A DNA stretch of 64,000 nt from an uncultured Collinsella sp. (GCA_959023295.1 CAUFBM010000010.1:12903-76902), one strand, 5' to 3'. Positions 33,002-42,116 are shown, numbered from the stretch's first letter. The notes: a model not told the origin generated them from the sequence alone. Program-made: numbers and translations.

Positions 33002-35878
33002 ATGACTACGCAGCAGCAGATTGATATTGAATTCGACTCGCTTGCACGCGAGAACGATTCACCCAAGCTCATCGCCAACTCGAAGGCGACCGGCGGAACA
33101 CTACTATCCGTTATCAAGGAGCAGCTCTCTACCTGCAGCTCTTTTGACTTTTGCGTAGCGTTTGTTGCAGACGGCGGCCTTCAAATCCTGGTCGAGGCGT
33201 TCCAGGAGCTCAAACAGCGTGGCATTAAGGGCAGGCTGCTCACGTCCACCTATCTCAACTTCAACTCACCCGATGCGTTTCGTAAGCTCTTGGAGTATGA
33301 CAACATCGAAGTCCGCGTATTCCAAGGAAATTTGCATGCTAAGGGGTACATTTTTGATAAAGGCGAAACCAGCACGGTTATCGTCGGCAGCTCGAACATG
33401 ACGCAGACCGCCCTCACCTGCAATAAAGAATGGAATGTGCTCTACCGGACCGTTGAAAACAGCCGCCTGCTCGGAGAACTTAGAGGCGAGTTCAATTCGC
33501 TGTGGAACGACGCCTCAACCGTTGCGCTTTCCCAAGACTGGATTGATAACTATGCCGCATATCGATCGGCACGTCCGTCAAAGCCCAAATCGAAACCGAC
33601 GTTCCAGGCAACTGTTAGCCCAACCACGAATGACCTCGAAGAAATCAAGCCCAATAAAATGCAGCAGCGCGCCCTTGAGGCGCTCGATGTAATCCATCGC
33701 AAGGGCGAGACCCGCGCCCTGCTGGTCTCGGCAACCGGCACCGGCAAGACCTTCCTTTCGGCGTTCGATGTACTCGCGTTTAAACCCCGGCGCATCCTCT
33801 TTCTTGCGCACCGCCGGCGCATTATAGACGCCTCCCGTGCAAGTTACGAACGGCTCTTAGGTAGTGTCTACACGTTCGACACCTATCAAACTGGCAAGAA
33901 TATAAGCAATGCCACCTGCGTGTTTGCCATGTGTTCTTCAGTCGCCAAACATCTGAGCGATTTCCGTCCCGATGAGTTCGACTACATCGTCATCGACGAG
34001 GCCCACCGCACGGGATCCCAGGGCTACCAATCCATCATGTCGCACTTTACACCTCGGTTTTATCTGGGCATGACCGCTACGCCCAATCGCACCGACGGCT
34101 ATGACGTCTTTGCCCTATTCAATCACGTCATCGCGTTCCAGATCACGCTGCAGGATGCCCTAGCCGAGGAGATGCTTGCCCCTTTCCATTACTTTGGCAT
34201 TCACGATCTGGAGATTGACGACGAGACGGTCGAAGACACCGCCTTGTTCGGACGCTTGACGTCTGACGAGCGCGTGCGTCACATCACCGAGAAGATCGAA
34301 GAATATAGCGTCACCAAAAGCAACCGCAGGGGCTTAATTTTCTGCAATCGAAACGCCGAGGCCGAAGAACTGTCGCGCAAATTCAACGCTCTCGAATATC
34401 GAACGGCTGCGATTAGCGGTCAAGATTCCGATGAAGTCCGCGATGCCGCGATCAGCCGACTTGAAGCCGGCGAGCTCGAGTACATTTTCTCGGTCGATAT
34501 CATGAACGAAGGCGTCGACATCCCCTCGCTCAATCAGATCATTATGCTTCGGCGCACCGACTCCGCAATCATCTTTATTCAACAGCTCGGTCGCGGTTTG
34601 CGCCTGAATGATGGCAAGGAATACGCACTGGTACTGGACTTTATTGGCAATTACCAGAGCAACTTCTTGGTGCCCATCGCGCTTTCGGGTGACAAGACGT
34701 ACAACAAAGACCGCCTGCGTCGTCTCGTCCAAGAGGGCGATTCGGCGATCCCCGGATGCTCGACCGTGAGCTTCGATCGTATTTCCGAGGCACGCATTTA
34801 CAAGGCCATCGATGGCGGCGATTTCACCTCCGTCAGGTTTTTGAAAAACGAATATCTCGACTTGCGCCAAAAACTCGGCAAGATTCCCTCGCTGCTCGAA
34901 TTTGATCGTAACGGCTCCATCGATCCGCTGCTTATCTTCAAGAACGGTGGCTTGGGGTCCTACCACGCATTTCTTTCCAAATACGAGCGGGACTACACGG
35001 TCCAATTTTCCCCTGATCAAACCAAGATTCTCAAATTTATTTCGCAAAAGCTCGCCGCGGGCAAGCGATTCGAAGATCTCTATCTGCTTCAAACACTCGT
35101 CGAAGCCGGACATGAGGGCTACCGACACATGCGCGAGGCCGCCCTTAGAAACTATCGCACGCAGCTTAAGGACAGCGCGGTTAAGTCGGCAATCGCAGTC
35201 CTTAAGGGCGACTTTGCCACTCCTAAAGATTTCGTTTCCCTGCTTATTGACGATGGATGCGGGCCTCGTCTGACCGAAGCGTTTGCGACCGCCCTGCGCA
35301 ACGCAGAGTTCAAGCGCCAGATTCTCGAGGTGCTGGATTTTGGTATTGCGCGCAACCGACTCGACTATTCCGAGACGTACGAAAACACGAATTTCGTTCT
35401 CAACGCCAAGTACACGTACGAGGAGGTTTGCCGCCTGATGAACTGGGAAAAGAACATCAACGGCCAAAACCTTGGCGGTTACTTCTACGACGAGAAGACC
35501 AATACATTCCCCGTGTTTATTAACTATGACAAGGCGCCCGACATTAGCGAGTCCATTCAGTATGAAGACCGCTTTGTTTCGCCGAGTAAGCTAGTTGCAA
35601 TCTCTAAGAACAACCGCACGCTCAACTCCCCCGAGATTCAGCGCCTGCAGGCATGGCCGGGCAACGGGCTAAAGACGTATTTGTTTATGCGTAAGAACAA
35701 GGACGATAAGGGCGGTAGGGAGTTCTATTTCTTAGGCGAAATGCATCCGACCGGCGAGTTCGAAGCTATTAAAACCAAGAGCGGCGACAACGCCGTCGAA
35801 ATCGAATATGAGCTCAATGCGCCCGTGCGTCAGGACATTTACGAGTTTATGCTCAGCGACCTTAGTGGAGCCGAGTAA
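33002..35878 (+). CDS. PLD-like nuclease / SF2 helicase / DUF3427 fusion protein
   Basis: A 958-residue multidomain protein. Residues about 25-170 form a phospholipase-D-like nuclease domain with a single HxK motif (H112, K114) and GSSN at 129-132. Residues about 215-560 are a superfamily 2 helicase: Walker A ATGTGKT 244-250, DEAH 332-335, MTATPNRTDG 357-366, then GRGLRL. The remaining 400 residues match the DUF3427 region that accompanies such helicases. All catalytic motifs look intact. The start at 33002 has GAAAGG ten bases upstream. It is convergent with a Nudix hydrolase, a pairing I recall for this family. DNA repair or anti-phage defence are both plausible. Confidence 0.9.
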   Translation: MTTQQQIDIEFDSLARENDSPKLIANSKATGGTLLSVIKEQLSTCSSFDFCVAFVADGGLQILVEAFQELKQRGIKGRLLTSTYLNFNSPDAFRKLLEYDNIEVRVFQGNLHAKGYIFDKGETSTVIVGSSNMTQTALTCNKEWNVLYRTVENSRLLGELRGEFNSLWNDASTVALSQDWIDNYAAYRSARPSKPKSKPTFQATVSPTTNDLEEIKPNKMQQRALEALDVIHRKGETRALLVSATGTGKTFLSAFDVLAFKPRRILFLAHRRRIIDASRASYERLLGSVYTFDTYQTGKNISNATCVFAMCSSVAKHLSDFRPDEFDYIVIDEAHRTGSQGYQSIMSHFTPRFYLGMTATPNRTDGYDVFALFNHVIAFQITLQDALAEEMLAPFHYFGIHDLEIDDETVEDTALFGRLTSDERVRHITEKIEEYSVTKSNRRGLIFCNRNAEAEELSRKFNALEYRTAAISGQDSDEVRDAAISRLEAGELEYIFSVDIMNEGVDIPSLNQIIMLRRTDSAIIFIQQLGRGLRLNDGKEYALVLDFIGNYQSNFLVPIALSGDKTYNKDRLRRLVQEGDSAIPGCSTVSFDRISEARIYKAIDGGDFTSVRFLKNEYLDLRQKLGKIPSLLEFDRNGSIDPLLIFKNGGLGSYHAFLSKYERDYTVQFSPDQTKILKFISQKLAAGKRFEDLYLLQTLVEAGHEGYRHMREAALRNYRTQLKDSAVKSAIAVLKGDFATPKDFVSLLIDDGCGPRLTEAFATALRNAEFKRQILEVLDFGIARNRLDYSETYENTNFVLNAKYTYEEVCRLMNWEKNINGQNLGGYFYDEKTNTFPVFINYDKAPDISESIQYEDRFVSPSKLVAISKNNRTLNSPEIQRLQAWPGNGLKTYLFMRKNKDDKGGREFYFLGEMHPTGEFEAIKTKSGDNAVEIEYELNAPVRQDIYEFMLSDLSGAE

Positions 35879-35881
35879 CAA

Positions 35882-35916
35882 AAAGGAGCGAGGCACCATG
35901 TGGCACCCGCTCCTTT
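35882..35916. terminator. Bidirectional intrinsic terminator
   Basis: AAAGGAGCG (35882-35890) pairs with CGCTCCTTT (35908-35916) between the convergent helicase and Nudix genes. Confidence 0.8.
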
Positions 35917-35917
35917 C

Positions 35918-36313
35918 TTACTTAAGCCCAAGTTTCTTTTCGAGTTCCCTAACGACTTTAACGTCCGCCGGAAGCCAATCGACATCCCACAGGTTATTGG
36001 TATCGAGCCACTTCATGTCCTCGTGAGCGTGCTCTTTGAACTCCCCGGAAAGGATGTTTGCCAGATAGCACTGCATCGACAGGTGAAACGTCTCGTAATC
36101 GTGTTCGACCGTGCACAGATAGTCGAGATTGCCGATCGTCACCTCGAGCTCTTCCTGAATCTCGCGCACGATCGCCTGCTCGCCGGTCTCGCCCGGCTCG
36201 AGCTTTCCGCCCGGAAACTCCCAGCCATCTTTAAACTCGCCATAACCGCGCTGGCAGCTCAGAATTTTCCCGTCTTTTTGAATAATCGCTGCTGCAACAT
36301 TGATTGTTTTCAT
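35918..36313 (-). CDS. Nudix hydrolase, (deoxy)nucleoside triphosphate pyrophosphohydrolase
   Basis: A 131-residue MutT/NudG-like Nudix protein. The Nudix box G-x5-E-x7-RE-x2-EE is complete in GGKLEPGETGEQAIVREIQE followed by ELEV. It would hydrolyse modified or non-canonical nucleoside triphosphates to monophosphates. It faces the DUF3427 helicase gene, and the two may cooperate in handling damaged or modified nucleotides. The two genes are convergent, so they are not an operon. Confidence 0.92.
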   Translation of the reverse strand: MKTINVAAAIIQKDGKILSCQRGYGEFKDGWEFPGGKLEPGETGEQAIVREIQEELEVTIGNLDYLCTVEHDYETFHLSMQCYLANILSGEFKEHAHEDMKWLDTNNLWDVDWLPADVKVVRELEKKLGLK

Positions 36314-36410
36314 AACTAGCCATCACCTCTCCAGTTAAGCCCAACCAGTATAGGTGATCAACAAAGATCCGCGTGACGGAACGCTGTTAGAGACTGCATG
36401 TTTATTCGCA

Positions 36411-37034
36411 TTACCCGTTCAGTACCATCAGCAAAGGCCTCATGAACTCGCGGCGTTTGGCAGTTTTAGAGTTCTCTTCTACAAGATCTTTCAGCCGCTG
36501 CATATCGAGCCCTCGCCCAAGCGCGTCGTTATAGGCATCGATGATTAATGAAGGGTCCTCGCAATCGAGGCAAAGATCGACAAGCGTACGCTCGGGCTTG
36601 GTTACCGGCAGGCCGTCGAGCCAAACGATATCCTGCTCAGCAATCTCGCGCTTTGCAAAAGAAAGGGATTTATTTCTTGTATTGATGCGCATGGGTGCGG
36701 TCATCCTGTAGGGAGACAGATAGAAATCGCCCATTTGCTGTAGGTTCGCCGCAGTCGTACCGCTCACGGCAATGCCATCCCACTGGCGCTTTCTCTCCCA
36801 CGCGCAAAGGGAAGGATTGGTGAGCTTCCAAAGAGCGTTGAGCTCGTCGGTGTCTCGGCGCTGTGTTCCAGCCATCCGGTAGGCGCCGTGGCATATCCGC
36901 TCAAGACGCCCCGCACGGCATGAGTGCGCCAGTGCATCTCGAGAGATGTCCATGCGAGCCGCCTGGGCTGTGGTAAACACACCCTCGCTCTCGGAAAGCT
37001 CGCTTATCGCCGTTATGTTGCTAAAGTACTTCAT
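36411..37034 (-). CDS. AbiEi-like antitoxin/transcriptional regulator (type IV TA family), unpaired
   Basis: A 207-residue protein with the AbiEi N-terminal winged helix: GVFTTAQAARMDISRDALAH, then RLERICHGAYRMAG. The C-terminal AbiEi domain includes LPVTKPERTLVDLC. AbiEi normally represses and counteracts the nucleotidyltransferase toxin AbiEii. No AbiEii gene follows; the next gene downstream is the Nudix hydrolase. The start at ATG 37034 is chosen because a good promoter ends six bases before it, implying a leaderless mRNA; an ATG at 37058 would lie inside that promoter. Confidence 0.8.
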   Translation of the reverse strand: MKYFSNITAISELSESEGVFTTAQAARMDISRDALAHSCRAGRLERICHGAYRMAGTQRRDTDELNALWKLTNPSLCAWERKRQWDGIAVSGTTAANLQQMGDFYLSPYRMTAPMRINTRNKSLSFAKREIAEQDIVWLDGLPVTKPERTLVDLCLDCEDPSLIIDAYNDALGRGLDMQRLKDLVEENSKTAKRREFMRPLLMVLNG

Positions 37035-37040
37035 GCTGCA

Positions 37041-37068
37041 ATTGTAGGATATTTTCATACTTTTGCAA
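37041..37068 (-). promoter_or_regulatory. Promoter of the AbiEi-like gene, probably leaderless
   Basis: On the minus strand TTGCAA (37063-37068), a 16-base spacer, TACAAT (37041-37046), then TGCAGC and the ATG at 37034. No ribosome site is present. Confidence 0.65.
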
Positions 37069-37155
37069 CGTGATTTTGATTCCATATGATCGGCGTGCCC
37101 TGCTTACCCCATTTCTGCCACCGGTTTGCTACCGGCCCTCCATCCCCCACTATCG

Positions 37156-37335
37156 AGGTCTAATACTTTTCCCGAGAAGTGAACGGCCTATTTTGGGCCC
37201 CCGAACCATCCGCATTTTTCGGCCGTAAAATCGCAGGATTTCAGCACCGAAACCGCAGGAAACGACACTCTCAAAGTGTCGATGCTTCGAAGGTCCGTTT
37301 TAGCTCGTTCACTTCTCGGGAAAAGTATTAGACCT
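37156..37335. repeat. 180-bp palindromic element with 30-bp perfect arms
   Basis: Positions 37156-37185 (beginning AGGTCTAATACTTTTCCC) are perfectly complementary to 37306-37335. The interior is non-coding and holds an inner hairpin CGACACT-CTCAA-AGTGTCG (37263-37281). It occupies most of the 432-base gap between the AbiEi-like gene and the unknown gene at 37467. Confidence 0.8.
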
Positions 37336-37466
37336 TGATTCTTTGCTGCCCCGAGGGCGCGCCGCTTCCTTCTCTGGAACCCTCACTAGCACTGGCACCC
37401 CTAGCCGCTACGACCGCAAGCGTGCCTATAATGAGACATGTTTCCTAATGAGGAAGGAATCCAGAT

Positions 37467-38261
37467 ATGGACGAAACCCAGCTTGCTGATTTGAACGATA
37501 TCCAGGACTTTTTCAACCGTATCGACAACTCTTCTGTCCGGCCGATAGGCGTCAAGGACTTCATTGGATGGTGTAACGAGCCTTGCGACTATTATCCCAA
37601 AAGCAGCAAGTCTGACCCAGCCTATAGGCTGGGTCAGACCATATGCGCCTTGGAAAATCTTAGCAACGACAAACCCAAGGTAACCGAACGCATACTCGAA
37701 AATCTGGCTAGCCCTACAATTAGCGACACCAAAATGCCCCTTAGAGACAGGACGATGAAGTTGTTAGGTACCGAGGGTACAGAGCTTCTCTCCAGACTAG
37801 AGTACAAGCCGGGTAAGGTAGCACAAATACTAGAGAAAGAGCTGCCAGAGAACGTTGCCTTCTATTTCGCACTCAAGCTCAGACTCAAGGACTGTCCCGA
37901 TGAGCAAGGATATTACCACTACCAGTTTGATGATAACGACAATACGATTGCACGAATCGATCCCCTCAAGCCCTTTACCGACAGCGCGCACGACAATTTA
38001 AACCAGCAATGGCATGTGCTCATCTCTGTGCTCGCATACCTTGATGTCGCCCACGCTTTAAGCAATGATCAGCACGAATATCATTGCCTCTATCCGCACC
38101 TCAGTTCATACGATAAAGGGGACTTGAACAAGATGCGGCTGAAGCTGAAGAGCAGCCTGTCGTTAGAGGTTACGTCAGAGATTGGCAAAGTTACCAACTA
38201 CCCCTCTGAATCCATGATGACCTGGATAAAGGATGCGCTGGTCAAGCAAGAAGCCAAGTAA
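37467..38261 (+). CDS. Unknown protein (264 aa)
   Basis: Start at ATG 37467 with GAGGAAGGAAT upstream and a TATAAT box at 37427-37432. The protein is soluble, without membrane segments, and rich in charged and polar residues (MDETQLADLNDIQDFFNRID at the start). Its base composition is visibly lower in GC than neighbouring genes, suggesting acquisition by transfer. I do not recognise a domain. It lies between an AbiEi-like gene and a metallophosphoesterase in the accessory region. Confidence 0.7.
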   Translation: MDETQLADLNDIQDFFNRIDNSSVRPIGVKDFIGWCNEPCDYYPKSSKSDPAYRLGQTICALENLSNDKPKVTERILENLASPTISDTKMPLRDRTMKLLGTEGTELLSRLEYKPGKVAQILEKELPENVAFYFALKLRLKDCPDEQGYYHYQFDDNDNTIARIDPLKPFTDSAHDNLNQQWHVLISVLAYLDVAHALSNDQHEYHCLYPHLSSYDKGDLNKMRLKLKSSLSLEVTSEIGKVTNYPSESMMTWIKDALVKQEAK

Positions 38262-38293
38262 ACGAGACTGACCACACATCAGCCACGCAAAAC

Positions 38294-39055
38294 CTACTCC
38301 AGTCCTTGCCCGCTGTACTTCCCTGTCTCTGAGTCGTAGTTCAGCACGACGACCTCGCCGTGCTGAACTACGTTCCCGTCGATGTAGAAATGGCTGGCTC
38401 CGTCATGCCAGATACCGCGGTAGCCTGCAATGCCCGAGACCGCCTCGGTGTTGATGTGCCCGGCGATAACGTCCAGATAGAACTTGCGTCCCACGTAATC
38501 GGGCGGCATCATGGTAAACGACTCGGTAGGCGTGCCCATCTTCCAGTAGTCCCCAGCTTCCTCGTCAACGCCGGCATGCACAAAGACCTGGCCGAAGGGG
38601 CTCTCGTAAAAGTAAGGGAGTTTGCGAACCCACGCGATGATGTCCGCGTGCTCGGCCTTTATGCGCTCAACCGTAAAGGCGTAGGCCTCCTCGAACTCCC
38701 TGAGCCTCAAAAGGTGCTTAACGTGTTTGAATGCCTCGGCGTCTAAGAAGCTCTTGGCCGTTGCCAGATTGCTGTCGGCAAGTATCCATGCCTGCGTGAA
38801 ATTGGGGTCCTTCACCTCGTCAATGTACTCGAGGAACATCTCCTCGTGGTTGCCGCGCAGCGCTACGACGCGATCGCCGTACCGCTTTTGCAGGCCCATG
38901 ATGAGCTCGAAGACCCCGAGCGAATCGGGACCTCGGTCGCAGTAGTCGCCAAGCAAAACCAGCTTGGAGTCCTCGACATCGAGGTCGACGGTGGAAAGCG
39001 ATGCCTTAAAGGCGTCCAAACACCCGTGAATGTCGCTCATAGCGTAGATATGCAC
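38294..39055 (-). CDS. PrpA/ApaH-like serine/threonine protein phosphatase or phosphoesterase
   Basis: A 253-residue metallophosphoesterase of the phosphoprotein phosphatase class. SDIHGC (near residue 7), GDYCDRGPDS and RGNHEEM are the family signatures, followed by VHAGVDEE and the distal AGHINT histidine. The start is GTG 39055 with GAGGGGGG upstream; an ATG at 39109 is too far from a ribosome site. The substrate could be a phosphoprotein or a dinucleoside polyphosphate. Confidence 0.9.
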   Translation of the reverse strand: MHIYAMSDIHGCLDAFKASLSTVDLDVEDSKLVLLGDYCDRGPDSLGVFELIMGLQKRYGDRVVALRGNHEEMFLEYIDEVKDPNFTQAWILADSNLATAKSFLDAEAFKHVKHLLRLREFEEAYAFTVERIKAEHADIIAWVRKLPYFYESPFGQVFVHAGVDEEAGDYWKMGTPTESFTMMPPDYVGRKFYLDVIAGHINTEAVSGIAGYRGIWHDGASHFYIDGNVVQHGEVVVLNYDSETGKYSGQGLE

Positions 39056-39290
39056 GTATGACCCCCCCTCGTTTGCGTCGGGACCCCACTCGTTTGCGCC
39101 ATGCGGCACGGCGGCCCCTCTGATTTCGCGGGCGCCAGGCAGCTTTGCCCTGACGCGCCCTCAACGTTGACAATAAGTATATCTCGCCGTGCGGACACAA
39201 ATTTACCCTTGGGCTCTAACCGCTCGGCCTGCGCTTGCCTCAAAGACTGCCCATGCCCACCGCCACCCAAAAACTCATCCAACATTAATC

Positions 39291-39318
39291 TTGGCTCAAG
39301 AATCGCTTAATCTATAAC
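39291..39318 (+). promoter_or_regulatory. Promoter candidate for the DUF4342/two-component operon
   Basis: TTGGCT (39291-39296), 16-base spacer, TATAAC (39313-39318). The rest of the 381-base gap (39056-39436) shows nothing clear. Confidence 0.45.
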
Positions 39319-39436
39319 TTGCACTATAGAGTTCGACCAAGGGCGGGGCGGCGCCGCGCAGCGCAGGCCGCCGAACGCAACGCTCGCGCCCGGGCAGATC
39401 GTCCGGCGTCGCGCCCATCGAACGAAAGGACAGGTC

Positions 39437-39979
39437 ATGGACGACCTCGAAAAAGTTGAAACCATCCGCACCAAGTGCAACGTGAGCTACACCGATGCCA
39501 AGGCCGCGCTCGACGCCGCCGACGGTAACGTCTTGGATGCCATCATTTGGCTCGAGTCGCAGGGCAAGACCCAGACCACGTCGGCGCACGCCGCCACCGA
39601 GTCCGCGCCAGTCGATGAGCCCTCGGCCGAGATGGTCGCCGCGCAGGCCGCCTACGAAAAGTCGAGCGAAAAGACCGACTTCTCCAAGAAGATGGACAGC
39701 GTGTGGGAGTACCTCAAAAAGCTCTTCCGCCTGAGCCTGGACACCAAGTTTATCGCCACGCGCCGCGATGCGATCATCCTCAACATCCCCATCCTGATCC
39801 CCATCGTCGCGCTGTTTGCTTGGGGCGCCACGATATGGCTGATGCTGATTGGCCTGTTCTTTGGCATGCGCTACCGCATCGACAGCGACGGCGACGTGCC
39901 CGGCAGCATCAACAACCTTATGAATCACGCTGCCGATGCCGCGGACGACATCAAACAAAATCTGAACGACGACAAGTAA
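39437..39979 (+). CDS. DUF4342 membrane protein with N-terminal UBA-like domain
   Basis: A 180-residue protein. Residues 1-42 (VETIRTKCNVSYTDAKAALD) look like a UBA/TS-N helical domain. An acidic alanine-rich linker follows, then a DUF4342 region with a hydrophobic hairpin (about 113-142). It precedes the response regulator by 18 nt and is probably the first gene of a three-gene operon. It may be linked to the envelope signal sensed by that system; this is inference from position. Confidence 0.82.
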   Translation: MDDLEKVETIRTKCNVSYTDAKAALDAADGNVLDAIIWLESQGKTQTTSAHAATESAPVDEPSAEMVAAQAAYEKSSEKTDFSKKMDSVWEYLKKLFRLSLDTKFIATRRDAIILNIPILIPIVALFAWGATIWLMLIGLFFGMRYRIDSDGDVPGSINNLMNHAADAADDIKQNLNDDK

Positions 39980-39997
39980 TCGCAGACGGGGGCACGC

Positions 39998-40783
39998 ATG
40001 GCACGGATCCTGATCGTAGAGGACGAGGAGAAAATCGCCCGCTTTGTGACGCTCGAACTGGAGCACGAGGGCTACCAGGTGGAGCACGCCGCCGACGGCC
40101 GCACCGCCGTGGATCTGGCGCTGGAGCGCGACTACGATCTAATTCTGCTCGATGTGCTACTGCCGCAGCTCAACGGCATGGAGGTCCTGCGGCGTGTCCG
40201 CAAGCACAAGGACGTGCCGGTGATCATGGTCACCGCGCGCGATGCCGTGATGGATAAGGTTGCCGGGCTCGATGCCGGCGCCGACGATTACCTGACCAAG
40301 CCGTTTGCGATCGAGGAGCTGTTCGCACGGATCCGCGTGGCGCTGAAGCGCTCAGAGGCCGCGCGGACGGCTTCGGGCGTTGGCGGCGCCGGCGCCGGGG
40401 CTGGCGTAGCGAGCGGCACGGCCGCCGGTATCGCCACAATGTCCCCGGCAACCGACACGGCCCAGACCGCTGCCGCGCCCTCCCCCGCCGCGCTTACCGT
40501 TGACTCGGTTGCGCTCGACCCCAACCGCCGCGAAGTCACGGTCGGCGGCTCGCCCATCGCACTCACGGCTCGCGAGTTCGACGTCCTCGCCCTGCTTATG
40601 GCGCATGCCGGCACCGTGCTCACGCGCGAGCGCATCGCGCACGAAGCACTGGGCTACGAATACGTGGGCGACACCAACAACGTCGACGTGCACATTGCGC
40701 ACCTGCGCGCCAAGATCGAAGACGCCGGCAGCGCCCGCATCATCCAGACCGTGCGCGGGGTGGGCTATGTCTGCCGCGCGTAA
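39998..40783 (+). CDS. OmpR/PhoB-family response regulator
   Basis: A 261-residue regulator with a standard receiver (EDEE at 8-11, phospho-acceptor D52 in LLDVLLP, TKPF lysine near 104). The winged-helix domain ends NNVDVHIAHLRAKIEDAG and TVRGVGYVCRA. The linker between domains (about 121-165) is unusually long and almost all alanine, glycine and threonine. It is coupled to the downstream kinase by a 17-base overlap. Confidence 0.95.
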   Translation: MARILIVEDEEKIARFVTLELEHEGYQVEHAADGRTAVDLALERDYDLILLDVLLPQLNGMEVLRRVRKHKDVPVIMVTARDAVMDKVAGLDAGADDYLTKPFAIEELFARIRVALKRSEAARTASGVGGAGAGAGVASGTAAGIATMSPATDTAQTAAAPSPAALTVDSVALDPNRREVTVGGSPIALTAREFDVLALLMAHAGTVLTRERIAHEALGYEYVGDTNNVDVHIAHLRAKIEDAGSARIIQTVRGVGYVCRA

Positions 40784-42062
40784 CACCGAGGCCAAGCGCG
40801 TCACCTCCATCGCCCGCGCCATCAACTGGGGCTATATGTGGCGCCGCTTGATGAGCTACGTCTGGCTCGATCTGTTGCTGATGGTGATTGCGGCGGCGAT
40901 CCTCGTCTATGGATACAACCAGACGCTGCCCGACGGCGCGTTTACCGCAGGATGGATCCCCAACGCCACCGTTCGCGGCATGTCGCTGACGCCCGCACGC
41001 GGCTGGGACCTGACAACGCTCACCTATACCGTCGAATTTGCGCGCATCACCAAGACTTTCCCCCTCGCACAGGACCTCGTCGCACTATGGCCTCTCTACC
41101 TTGTCGTTGTGGGTTGGCAGGTCATCACCGTGCTCAACATGCTCGGCGGCGCCCGCCGCGTGCGCCGCACCATGGCACCGCTCAACGACTTGGCCTTGCG
41201 TGTGGATGAGCTCGGCCGCATGCAACTCGCCGGCGGCAAGATGGAAACGCTTGAGCAGGCCATCGAGCGCGCAAGCGTCGACTCGCCGAGCGTCACCACC
41301 GGCGACGCCGACCTGGCAAGCATCGAGGTCGCGCTCAACCGCCTGCTGCGCCAGATGCAAGAGGCCAAGCTGCAGCAGATGCGCTTTGTCAACGACGCAA
41401 GCCACGAGCTGCGCACGCCCATCGCGGTGATTCAGGGCTACGTAAACATGCTCGACCGCTGGGGCAAAGACGACCCGGCCGTGCTGGCAGAATCCATCGC
41501 GTCCCTTAAGGCCGAAAGCGAGCACATGCAGGAGCTCGTGGAGCAGCTGCTGTTTTTGGCGCGCGGCGATGCCGGGCGCACGGTCCTGCGGCGTGCGCAT
41601 ACCAACCTGGCCGCACTGGTCGGCGTGGTATGCGAGGAATCGCAGATGATCGATACCGAGCACACGTATCGACTGGCCTTTGACGCTGCGCTTGTCAGCG
41701 ACCCGCGCTGCGACGCGCCCGTCGACGTGGCGCTCGTGAAGCAGGCCCTGCGCGTAATCGTGCAGAATGCCGCCAAGTATTCGGACGCGGGCACGCCCAT
41801 CACGTTTGGCGTGGCGCCGGATGCGGGCGCGGGCACGATCGACATAAACGTTGAGGACGAGGGCATCGGCATGAACCAGGAATCCGCAGCCCACGCGTTC
41901 GAGCGGTTCTACCGCGCCGACAACGCGCGCGATGCCGGCGCGCAGGGCTCGGGTCTGGGGCTTGCCATTGCCAAGTGGATCGTCGATAGCCATGGCGGTG
42001 TCATTGGCGTGACCTCGGTCGAGGGTGTCGGCAGCCGCTTTACGATTCGCCTGCCACGGTAG
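40767..42062 (+). CDS. Sensor histidine kinase
   Basis: A 431-residue kinase. Two membrane helices (about 30-50 and 104-126) flank an extracytoplasmic loop of about 53 residues, followed by a HAMP-like stretch. H213 lies in DASHELRTPIAVIQGY. The ATPase motifs are VQNAAKYS, EDEGIGM and GSGLGLAIAKW. The start at ATG 40767 overlaps the regulator gene's last codons. The pair resembles PhoR/MprB-type systems; its stimulus is unknown. Confidence 0.95.
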   Translation: MSAARNTEAKRVTSIARAINWGYMWRRLMSYVWLDLLLMVIAAAILVYGYNQTLPDGAFTAGWIPNATVRGMSLTPARGWDLTTLTYTVEFARITKTFPLAQDLVALWPLYLVVVGWQVITVLNMLGGARRVRRTMAPLNDLALRVDELGRMQLAGGKMETLEQAIERASVDSPSVTTGDADLASIEVALNRLLRQMQEAKLQQMRFVNDASHELRTPIAVIQGYVNMLDRWGKDDPAVLAESIASLKAESEHMQELVEQLLFLARGDAGRTVLRRAHTNLAALVGVVCEESQMIDTEHTYRLAFDAALVSDPRCDAPVDVALVKQALRVIVQNAAKYSDAGTPITFGVAPDAGAGTIDINVEDEGIGMNQESAAHAFERFYRADNARDAGAQGSGLGLAIAKWIVDSHGGVIGVTSVEGVGSRFTIRLPR

Positions 42063-42082
42063 GGATGCCCCTCGGCATAAAT

Positions 42083-42116
42083 AAAGGGATAGGGCCACGC
42101 GGCTCTATCCCTTTTT
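42083..42116. terminator. Bidirectional intrinsic terminator
   Basis: AAAGGGATAG and CTATCCCTTTTT arms with a short GC-rich loop, between the kinase and the VOC gene. Confidence 0.85.
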
